In this document: one piece after another, positions 25,201 to 37,200 of the stretch
How positions within the stretch are numbered: position 1 is the first letter of the stretch
Layout: every line of letters starts with the position of its first letter
Source: Pelobates cultripes
Taxonomy: Eukaryota > Chordata > Amphibia > Anura > Pelobatidae
NCBI GenBank assembly: GCA_933207985.1
Contig: OW240918.1
Span: 108,266,575-108,330,574, forward strand
Reading direction: 5' to 3'
DNA length: 64,000 nt
Made by a program: the position numbers and the translations under genes
The notes under the pieces: generated by a model
Told to the model about the DNA's origin: nothing
What the model saw: the letters and a program-made list of their open reading frames with translations, nothing else
Databases searched by the model: none

Positions 25201-28200
25201 TGATGATGGATTGGGCTTTGAAACGAACGTGAAGAACTTGGCCCTGCATGGTTTTTAGGAAAGTTTAAAGGTTTTTTTATTTTTATTTTATAGGGTTTTA
25301 AGGAAAAAATATATGTGGGGGATAAAGAGGGGAGGGGGGACAAGTGACAAATTCAACATAAGTACTTTAAAACAAATATAAGAAAAGTTAAAATAAGGTT
25401 TGGAGTAATCTTTTAAACTCAGCCAATCTGTAGCAGCTGGATTCAAGCAATTATCCCATCCCTATATCATAGAGAGCATTACATTCAGGGGACTCTCTCT
25501 CTGGGAGCAGTGTAGCCTGTTAATCTCCTCTCCTTCCGTTTACATCATCCTCAAAAAATGAAGCAATACATAAAAAAAGACATTAAGAGTCTTCTTACTT
25601 TCTTTTACAGAAACAATGTTATCTTGAAAGTGTATCTGTTATGGTAGGCTCTTTAGAGTCAGATTAACTCGAGTATATCACCAGCCACCCAGTAAAACCT
25701 TTCTCACGCTATGGTAGCAGACAGGAAGAAAGCTGAGGAGCAGGTGTGGGGGTTGCCACAGGACCAACTTCGGGTTAAACTGTTGGAAAACAGTTTAACC
25801 TCTGAAGGTAAGACTACTCCCGGACACTCCTGCCCTATAACAATTTCGATGAGCTGAAGCTGTTATGGTGGGTAGAAGTGTTCTTTTAAGTTGGCATCAC
25901 TCAACTTTCTCAGTAATGCAGCATATTCTTTGGTTTGTTAAAACATTAAACAATGCAAAACAAAATGTTATGTTAAAATATTATGGCTAAATAAAATGAA
26001 TATACATATAGTAAAGTTGCTGAATTCAGACATTTTTTCGACATATAAGAGTACAGTCAGAGAAAAGGTAATTGCAGTTTCATAATTAGAAACTTCTGTT
26101 AACTGGAAGCGATTTTCTTCTTCAAAAATGAAAAGCAATATGCATATTTAATGGGTTATTCAAAGTACCATAACAACAATTGCTCATTGCATAGGTTGTG
26201 GTACAAGGAGGTCACCCTTTCCTGTCTCATTGTACACAAACATTTCTGCAAATTTAGCATGTTGCCATAAGATTGTCAAAAGGGGCTATTCTTCCACCTC
26301 TGACCAAACAAAGTATGTCTGCAATATGTGCTTGACATTCCCTATATCCCCTCAATGGCTTTCATCTCCACCCATGGCCTGTTGTACTCTGTGCAATTCA
26401 CTAAACTGTGAAAAGGGCAATGAATAAACCAATATCAGGTATAATATGGCTGTTTTCTATTTATTCAACAGTTCTGATTATCTTCTACATGTCATGAATG
26501 GAACTGTTGCCAGGGAATATTCTGCAAGCTTCCTGATTGGTGATACTTTTTCTGGTCTGGGAGTGACACACTGTCAGCTTGCTTGTGCAAGTGTTACAAT
26601 TACAGGAACATTATAAGGACACTAAAGGCAACCAGGCCACTTCAGCTCATTGAAGTAGTCTGGGTGAAATGGCCCTGTCCCCCTTAGTTCTGCAATGTAA
26701 ATTATTGCAGTTTTAGAGAAACTGCAATGATTACATTGCAGGACTAAGACTGCCTCTAGTGGCTGTCAATCAGAAAGGTACTAGAGGAACTTCCTTAATT
26801 CCTGTGATCGCCTTACTGACACAGGACGTCCTCCCGCTCTGCATGAGGATACCCCGAGTCAGTAAAATTCCCATAGGAAAGCATTTAAGCAATGCTTTCG
26901 TAAGGGGAGGGCCTAATTCGAGTCTTCTTTTAAAACCCTCCTTGGGATAGAATAACACGCCAACAATGAATAACCTATTTTCTAATACAGAGAACAGTTA
27001 AATCAGGGCACATCACTGCAACAGATCTCTTTGCAACAGATATTTCACATCTTCGCATCTTGCACATGTCAAATTCATTTTGTTTCTCATTTACTTGCTG
27101 CTATATATCCCCACTTTATAATTTATACATTTCAGCAGAGCTTAGCACAGCACTATATAAATAATATCCTTTACATTAGCATTAACCTGAGCAGCAATGA
27201 GCAGCAGAAATTCCCTTATAGCATCAACTTTCAGATTCAGTTCACATTGCTGGTATGGATTGGTATGGCTAGAGGGAAGTGTGTAGTCTCTTCCTCAGGT
27301 TACCTCCAGTAGGAGAGCCAGGCTGTAGGTGATATGTGACAAGTGAAAAATGATTTAAGGCTGTATGGAGGGACCATGCAATAGGTCTCCAGTCATCATA
27401 ATCAATTTAATGAGATGAAATAGTTATAATGCTGAAGTGTTTAAGAGACATTATAGCTGAGCACATACAGTATCACTTTTACCCACTCTCTTAGCAGTAG
27501 ATACAATTGCTGTTTCTAATTTCAGATTTTGCAAGATGCTGCTGAATAATGCAGTATATATTGTTCGTTTTGTATATTTGTTACTTTGATTTAGATCCTT
27601 GCTGATTATAGATATGGAAAATATCCCCAGACACTCACAGGATTATTTAATAATGTGGGACTTGACAGAAATTCAAAGAGAAATTAAAATTTAAGGACAA
27701 AATAGCCAAACTAGAAGAATTCTGGGGGGGAAATGCTATGCTTCCAGTTTAGATATTTTGGCCTTAAATGTAAAATTTGTCTTGAACTCCCGATAATTCT
27801 CTATTTAGTAAATAACTTTGTTAGTCTAGCTTGGCTTACTACAATGAAACTCAATTCTAGGTAAAATCCTTCTATTAGACTTTTTTTTTTTTTTTAATAC
27901 TGCAACATTGTGTCTTCAAGATTGGATGATCAAGAAGGATAATTCAGACATTGATGTGGTCTGTCATGGCACATTATGTGCTTCTTTTAATATGCTTGCC
28001 AGAAAATAAGCTTCACCTTCATAGAGCCAGACTCGCATTCTATCCAGCCAGAAGATTTCACAGTGCTGTCCAGCTACCTTTCATTTTGCTTGCAAATCAA
28101 GTGGAAATGCACGTAAATGCTTAGAAAATTAGTAATTCTTTAATAATTGTACGTTAAGTATCCGCTACACCTATCTAAACTTTTAGAATAGAAAAATACA

Positions 28201-31200
28201 AATTTATACAACTCAGAATTTTGCTTTTTGATATAGTACAAAGAAAATCAGTCAGATTCTCTACTGATCTGTATGTATCAATTTGGGTATGTTATCCAAC
28301 TTTATTTATAAGGCTATTATAGGTTGCAGAGTACATGCATAATGCCCTCCCTGCTCAGAAGACCTCGGAAGTCTTATTGTACAGTGTATCTTTACTTGTG
28401 CTATGATTTGTCCATGTCATTAATGCCTCTACGTTCCCCAAATTGTAAAGATAATCACTCATTCAAAGACCATGAAAAATAACTTGTAAATTCATGTAGA
28501 TATTTGTAAGAAGGGCATGGTATTGTTTAATGCTACATTAAATCAAAATGGGTTTCTTTTTAATCCTTTGTAGGTTTCCAATGCACACAGCCAGCAGATG
28601 GATGATCTGTTTGATATCCTCATTAAAAGTGGAGGTAAGATATATTTAAATTTTGAAATATAAAAATGAACAGCGTTGGTAGGTGTGTGTTATAATCTAT
28701 CGGTTGAACTGTTGGCCAATAATTCCTATATAATGAAGGACTTATATATGTTTAGCACTTGTCCTCAATGTATGTTTGATATTCTTTGCGCTAAGAACTC
28801 CCATACAGTCCAAAACAAACAATGGCAAAGTAATTGTAGAGTGTAGTACTGGTGAACTATCCCAAGTCGCTGTCAAGTAATACGAAATGTTGCACATTTC
28901 AAAATGTTCATTGCAGTGTTCTAACTTTCATTCCATATGCCCGAGCTGGTCTCACTCAGTTCTGGCCAACAAGTAATGCCATATACAAAAGGAAGCAGTG
29001 AGGTACCCATGCTCCCCTTTGCCCATATCCACCCAACACTTAAGAATAGCTTCAAAAAGGATACCTTTAAAGTGATGGTTGAAACTTGTCTTGTCATTAG
29101 ATCAAGATCTCCAGAGCAGCCCATGGAATACTTAAGTTGTCCAATTTGAACTTTGACCCCTGTCTATCTCGGGTATAAAACTATCAGATGTTATTACTGC
29201 AATTTAATAAGCGTGACACTCTTGTTTTGAAGAGGCATAATCTCTGTGCTATTTTTCAGCCAGTAGTTATTTATTCCCACCATAACATTTTGATTTTCCA
29301 GCCCAGATAGGTCAGATCAGTTTACGGATTTGCCCACATTACTCTTCACCAATTAAGAATAAACTGTTAATAAACTCTGGATTTCACAAAACCCTTGTCA
29401 AAACTAAATTAAAGCCCTCGTTTTGCAGAGCTGCAATATTTCCGTGAAATGCTGTGAAGTAAATAGATATTGAATGCCTAGAAACGAACCTTTACTTCCC
29501 GTGCAATCATTCTCATGAAGTAACTTTGTTGATAGGAGAATGGCAGACTTATGTTACAGGCATTTTGGCTGCTGACTCAGAGACTGAAGCCAAACTTAAA
29601 TAAGCAACAGCTGAAGGAAAATTAAACCATGAATTGAGTAGGCAAATGTAACCCTGTTTCCTATGTATAAACTTGATTATTGTAGCGCTCCTTTAACCCT
29701 TGTATGACTTTTTGAAAAGTAAGCACCTTAAAGTGATGCAATAGGCACCCAGACCACTTCATCTCATTGAAGTAGCCTGAGTGCAGTGTCCCAGTCGTCT
29801 TAGTCCGCTTAAGTACATCACCAAAAATACATATTCGGCTTGATATGTGTACATTCTATCTAAGGTTACAGTTAATGTACTAGCTTCCTGATTTCAAGAT
29901 TGATTTGACACCAATGAAGTAATAAAAGAGAATATGGAATGGAATTTGAAACTTCCAAGTCATCATTGGTTTAGACTATATTTTTATTGTTTTTTATTTA
30001 TTTCCATAACATTTTTGTAGTTTCTTGTATTTGCAATTGTGTTGTTGTTCATTTGTTCTAATTCATTTGCTTCTTAGCACAGAGTACCCTGACAGATATG
30101 GTAATGAAGTTCAGAAACAGAGCTGAATGACCAGGGTAGTCCACATGGTCTTCAGATCCCCAATGTCTGGCTGTGATAGTTTGCTGCAGTGCCTACATTT
30201 GGCATCATTGGCTTAGGACTCACCAAGCTTGCTTTGTTCTAGTAAGACCAGCACCAACCTTTGAAATCCAGCCTTTTTGTATATGTAGGTTACAGACTCA
30301 ACAGCTCAGACTGTTTTGGAGGCATATGTCCTGTCAGGGCATTTACTTTTTCTTAACATTCAGGTTTTGGTTTCCAATATAAAGGCCATCACTTTTAGAT
30401 CTATCTTAATTCTGGTTTATCACGTATAATAGGTGATTACATAGCTGTAAATACTTTGTAGCGCCTTACTGGAAGAGTGGTCAGTTTCAGTTGCCTTGTG
30501 GTCTCAAAGCTGAGGTTTAAATGATAATCAGACTACATAAAATCAGGCCTGCAGCTTCTACATTAAATTTGGCCTGCAGCTTCAGCCACATCTGTGCTCA
30601 TTTGCAATGGGGCCAATTGTATCAAAGACCTGCTATTACCAAAATGCCAGTGTCCTTGTGTTCTTCTGTTGATCCCCTACTTGATAATGATGTTTTGAGC
30701 CATGAATGGGTGATCCAATGTCAGATAACTAAAATATTGTGCAGACGGACAGGATAGTTCCAGGAGCAACCTTCCTGCTGCAGTGACTGCCTTATTTTGC
30801 CCCCTAAGTACATTTTTACAGAACAATTTAATGGTATTTTGTAGGGATCAACCGATTATCGGTCTGGCCGATATTCTGTGTTTTCAGCAATATCTATATT
30901 GGCCAATAAAGATGCCGATAATGCAGACTAGGGTCACCATCAGGGTCCTGGGAGGCCCAGAACACTCTTACTTACCTTCCCTTCAGCTCCCCTGTCTAAA
31001 TCTCGTGAGTCCCGCGGCCGTCAGATCGTTGCCACGGGTTACCATGGCAACGATCCAGGCAAGAGTTAGACAAGGGAGATGCTGGGAATAAGAGTGTGCT
31101 GGGCCCCCCAGGACCACCGCGTGCCTCCCAGGGAATGCCATATCCGCCCTCCCTGGCCAGGTAAGAAGCCGGGAGAGGGGACTAAAACATAATTTTAAAC

Positions 31201-34200
31201 ATTTTTATATATATAATTTTTATTTATTTTTTTAATGTTCAAACATTTAAATGGAGTAAAGGAACTGCTTATGTATTCCCTTATTTTTCACTATGTATCA
31301 GCACTTACTGGTGTGCTTTATTTGTGTCAGTCTATATGGGTTTTTATTGCTCCTTGGTTAACAACACAAGCTTTTTCCAGTACTCAATGGGTATGAAAGT
31401 TTAATTACGTAATTTCCCTTTTTATTTAGCACCTTAGGGAGATAGAGCAAGACCTGCAGCTTGAAAATCCATTACAGTATTCTGCAAGGAAACGTGTAGG
31501 CTGATTATTATTATGGCAAGTGGTCAATTCAGGTTTCTGTTTCATCTTGCTGTCAAAGAATAATGATGTTAATGAGAGTGCCGAGATTTAAACATTTGAT
31601 ATCTTGCAGTGAAATTTGAGTTTCAACCACTTCCTCAGTACTGCACATTTCTGCCTTTAGGAGTAAAATCACGGAGAGCAAAAAGGGAAAATTCTGACAA
31701 CGATAAATGGATCAGAATCCTAATATTTCAAACAAATCCACTTATTAACAGTTAATATATTTGAACAGTTGCAATACATCAAACTAAACATCAGACCTCT
31801 CTTAAGGGAACACTAAATAAGTGATTAATGGTACCTACATGTTTGTTATGATTACTTTGCTGTGTATAAATTAATTTCATCAGTAGGCCTGTCTGGGCCA
31901 CTGTATGGGGTTTTTTGTTTGACGAAGCATGGCCACTTAAGTAATTATTTATCATTAGAAAAAGTTACTTGCGCTCTCTCCTTAATCCCTATCTGAGATA
32001 TCTTTGCCAGAAGCTCAAGGAAGCAAGGTGAAAGGTCAGTGTAGGACCCACCTAAGGGTCCTACACTGACCTTGACACTGCCTTGATGTTGGCAGGCGGG
32101 CATTCCCTCCAGTGGCCATTGGAGTAAAATGACCTCCATTTGTTTAAATATGCATAGGGATTTAGGAGAGAGCGCAGGTAACTTTTTCTTTGGTTTTTAC
32201 TGTATGTATTGGGGCTGATGTGTTCTGTGGTCGTTGCTGCCGCACAGGAGTGATGGGAGTGAGCGCAGGACTTTGTAATTATTTGTCTTGCATAATAAGG
32301 TACGATGGGGTGCTACCAGTTTGTCAGAGCTGAAGGATAATATTTGTTGGTGTATGTTACAGAGATTGCTCTATCCAGAGGTTTATGTTTTGTTGAGTAA
32401 CACTGGTTTTGTTTAGTGTAACTCTTCCTGTTTATCCGTGCTGTCCCTGCCCTCAATTATAATAACGCTAAAACTTAATTTAGTTTTCCCTGCAGTCCAT
32501 TCCTCCATGGCTGACATTGCTCGTTCATGAGAGGGGATGGAAGGTCAGGAAGGACCACGATGGATGCCAAATTTACACCAAATTTTTATTAGCTACCCAA
32601 AACTTTTGTTACAGTCTGGCCATTGACGTGGGCAGAGGTGGAAATAAACCTCCAGCAGCAAAGGGGTTAAACGTTTCATAGCGAAGGGCTGCACATACAG
32701 ATGCAATGCACCATGATCACTTAAAACCACTGGAGTCACTGTACTTATAGCAATACCTTTATGTTTTTAGGTGAATCTTGTCTTTAGACGTACACTATTA
32801 ACATCTGCTAGAAAAAAGTAATGTACACATCTACACAGCATGCAGCTTAGAGGGGACTTTTTAGCTTCCACTGTAGCAGATGCCAAACATAACTTCAAAG
32901 ACGTGAGATTTTCCTTGTTTTTAAAATATATTTTGGTCTTTATTGTTACTTCTTATCCAGTATAATCCAAACGAATTAACCTGCATAAATGAAATACTTA
33001 GCTTAATGCTCCTATATGCATATAATTTTATTTTTAGTACTCTGCTAGGGTAAGATGTGTAGAGGAGCCACCCTATTAATTTAGCAATAGGGGAAACTGT
33101 CACTATTATCCCCTGGAGACGGTGTATTTAGGGAAATCTAGGTAAGCCTTCTCTCCCCTGAATGTAATGACAAGAGGCAAAACATGGCCTAAAAATACTT
33201 TTAGTTTATTATCTTCAAACATCATTTCTTTTAAATTCGAAATGGTATTTTATTATACAAAATGTGAAACTCTGGTTACTGATAACTCTCTCAATTATTT
33301 TTCATATTGAAGTCACCCAATATTAACCACAATTGTTTCTTGGAAAATATCAATATTTAAAGTCCTATATTCCACCTTGTGTTGTAGTTTCTTTTAACGT
33401 AGCAAAACAGAAAAGCGACCTTCAGTTCCTTTCCTTCTCCCTACTGCCCTTAGACAGAACTATTTTACTGCTTCCTATTCAATAGGAGAAAGAGTGACAT
33501 CATTAAGAGCGGCACTCCGATTTTATAGAAATGCTGTGAATTCAGTGTCCAGTGTTTTGTAATAAGGGACATTAGCTAGGGCGTGTATAACCTTGATAGC
33601 AAAAAACATGTCAAAACATGCCTGCAAAATGAGGGCCATGGTAGGTCCTTTTAGTGTTAATATTGCAGCATTTATATTTACCTACTTCCCTCCCAGTACT
33701 GAGCAAAGTGTCAGGGGCCTGTATGGACTAGCATTGTTTTATGTTTAGTAATGTCTATAAAAGAAACGTGCAAGTTTTGGTTTTCTCCTTGCCTTTAATT
33801 TGAAATGTCCACTGGCATGGCTTCATGTGTTGTATTCTGGTTTTGTGCTGCCCTAGTCACAACAAAATTTGTGCACATCCCCTCCCTCCCCTCCAAATTT
33901 CTCTTCCTGACAGACACACGCCCTCACTGATGCATGCACTGACATACACTCACTTACAAATACACAGTCATTGTCACACAGACTTTCACTGAAACATACA
34001 CATTCACAGATATACACACTAACTCATTCACAGTTACACTCACTTACAGTTACAAACACACACACACTCACATTCACCGACAGACACATACACACTCACT
34101 GACAGACAAATCCTCCATCAGTGTCAGACACACACACACTGAGACACACATATACTCACTGACAGATACACACTGACAAACACACACATACTCACTGACA

Positions 34201-37200
34201 GTCATACACTCTGTGACAGACACACATACACGCACTGACAGACAAACTCTCTGTGACAGACACGCATACATGCACTGACAGACACGCTGAAACACGCATA
34301 CATACACTGACAGACACATACTCTCAGTGACAGATACACACACATTGACTGAAACACATACACACTCACTGACAGACGTATATACACTCAGTGTCAGACA
34401 CACACATTCACTGACACACACATACACTAGCTGACAGGCACACACTCACAGACATACACATTCACTGACATACCTGCATATACACACTAACAGACACGCT
34501 GAAACATGCATACATACGCTGACAGACACGCTGATAAACGCATACACACACTGACAGATACACACACTGACAAACACATATACACTCTTCCTAACAAACA
34601 TACACTCACTAACAGACACACTCACTCACACACTCACTAAAACACAAACACACTCACAATTTTTTTTACTCACATTACCTTTTGTGCTGGAGTGTATTCT
34701 TCCCGAGGGGTCCAGAGGGGCTGGCTCAGCAGGCACAGGCGGGCAGGCAGGTGAATGGTGGAGGCGGGTGGCGAGGGAGCTCTGATCCTCCTGAATCAGT
34801 GCGATGTGCGCGACGGAGCTGAGCAGGGGAGAGTGCTCCCTCGCCGATCACCTCCTGCATCAGTGCACGCCAGCCTCGGTGGGCCCTGAGGTGGCCAGCT
34901 GGCCAGCTCCTGGGCCCCCCAGGACAAGAGGCTGGCAGGGCGTTTGGAGGGTGGATTTTTGACGCCCCCCTGAAAGTGCTGCCCAATGCAAATGCCTTGT
35001 CAGTCTCGCGCTAAATACAGCGCTGAGTGGCTTATATAATTTGTCTTTGTAAATCAATGTGATGCTTGGAATGGACTTATTATACAAAGTGGATTATTGT
35101 AGGTGCTTACCTTTCCTAAAGTTTATAACTCTCTACTGCAGTCACAAAAAAATGTGGAAACATGATTTTTGTCTGTAATTTCTACTTGCATGGAATATAT
35201 GTGGCTTAGTACCAGAGTTCCAATAGTACCCCTTCCAATGTGTGTTGGAGATCGTGTGGCCTGAAGGAAATGTATGTACACATATGGTGGTCCTTCTGGG
35301 GTGGCTATGTGAATATTTGCATTGAGACCCTTAAGTTTCATAAAAAAACAATAACTGTTTAAAATTACCCTTGCTGCCCGCAGAGCTCTGGTTGAAAGCT
35401 TGATACGTATAGCCCATTCTCCACTAAATAATGTCCTATTACACATTTAAAGGGACACTCTAGGCACCCAGACCACTTCTGCCCATTGTAGTGGTCTGGG
35501 TGCCAATTCCCACTACCCTTAACCCTGCAAGTGTAATTTTTGCAGTTTTCATAACCCTGCAATGTAATTATTGCAGTTTAACTCCTCCTCTAGTGGCTGT
35601 CTACTAGACAGCCACTAGAGGGGACTTCCTGGTTTCTAGCACAGGTTTTCTGTGCTAGAGCGTCGCTGGACGTCCTCACGCTGTGTGAGAACTTCCAGCG
35701 ATGCTCAATTCCCTATAGGAAAGCATTGAAAGCATTTTCAATGCGTTCCTATGGAGAGGACAAATGCGCGCGGGCGGCATTGCCACACATTTACGATCTG
35801 TCTCCCCCGCCGGATGACGTCGGCGGGGGAGGAGTGTGGGCGGACCCAAAACCACCACCGCAGGGGTCTCATGCAAGTGACTGAAGGGGTTTTAACCCCT
35901 TCAGCAATATGGGATGGGTGGTGGGAGAGAGAGGGGACCTGCAGTGCCAGGAAAACGGTTTATTTTCCTGGCACTGGAGTGTCCCTTTAAAGATAAAGTG
36001 CAGATAGTCAAGTTAACTGCATTATTATACTTCCCCCTCATTTTTTAAGGTATGGACTACTTGTCTTGAATACGCACCTTAAGAGGTTCCTGTTTGCTGT
36101 GTGGCTTTCTGTAGAGCGTCTATACGAGGGGTGCCCAAAGGTATACCCCCAGGTGTTGTAGAACTACACCTCCCATGATACTTTCTATGCCTTCAGAATG
36201 CTTTTAGAATGGCAAAGCATCATGGAAGTTGTGATTTTTTAAAACATCTGAGGGTCTACCTTTTGGGCACCCCTGGTATATACCCACCCAATCACCCACT
36301 CATTTCAATCTTCTCTGCTCTGTTTATTTTCACCATTTACTCTTTTTTATTTAATTTTTTTCCCATGTATTTATTTTTTTGCTTATGAGGCATGTTTTGT
36401 ATTACTTGTGTGGCTTTTGGACACCTGTGTTGTATAATGTTTATCCACTATTTTGCAAAGTTTTTTCTTGTATATTTTTTTATGTACGACTAATGTTCAG
36501 GTGCTGTCTCAAGCCTTTTCGCAATTATTTTATGCTAGGTTTTACCTTTCACAGGAATGGTGTGATACTTTCTGTTGCCAAAATTTCTTCAAATAAAGAA
36601 TTTTTAAAAAGGAGGGTACCTAATGGACCTCATATTAACACAATTGAGCATAACCATAAAATACAGGTGATGGAGTTTCAAAATAACAGGTATATATTCT
36701 GTTAATAAATAAAACTGGTTCATTGGAAGTAACAGATGAACTTTCATAGCATGCCAGGATAAAGCTTAGAAACATTTAACATATTTCCAGTAGTTGCCTT
36801 GTGCCTTTTCTGGAAAACTGTGTTTCTGCCTTAAATGGGAAACAATGATTTGTCAAAGTCATCATTAAAACACTTGTAATATTTGTATTTTTATTATTTT
36901 TGCAGAGATATCTCCACTGATAAAAGAAGAGCCTTCTCCTATTTCGAAGATGAGACCAGTTACTGCCAATGTAACCACCATGCCAGTGAACACTGTGGTG
37001 TCAAAGCCACCACCGCAAGTACACACAGCACCACCACTGTCTTTAGAACCAACTTATAGTCTGTCTGTTAGCTTAGAAAATCAATTAGAAGCATTTTTAG
37101 ATGGAACATTACCACCAGGTAACAACATTCCTCATCTGGAAAGCCAAAGTGATGACAGGGAGACCTTTTCTCTGATAGATGACCTACACAACATCCTTCA

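Larger units (their letters stand above)
21869..28573. other. MRTFB intron
   Basis: 6.7-kb intron with a TA microsatellite (22159-22204), an ORF1-only LINE (22577-24232), a foldback around GTCCAATCAAA/TTTGATTGGAC (about 25143-25172) and a decayed T2-like MITE (about 26615-26920). The remaining stretches, 24.24-25.1 and 26.95-28.57 kb, show nothing recognisable. Confidence 0.6.
28635..36905. other. Largest MRTFB intron
   Basis: 8.3-kb intron containing a T2-like fragment (29730-29815), an unclassified DNA-transposon-like segment (30842-31195), an inverted-repeat element (31958-32188), a CA-rich array (33900-34665) with a GC-rich neighbour, an intact T2 MITE (35447-35990) and a foldback element (36127-36274). 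Outside these, nothing recognised. Confidence 0.6.

Noticed and set aside
34074..34445. Minus-strand frames of 61-123 codons rich in Cys, Val and Ser
   Set aside because: They are translations of the CA-rich tandem array with no other support.
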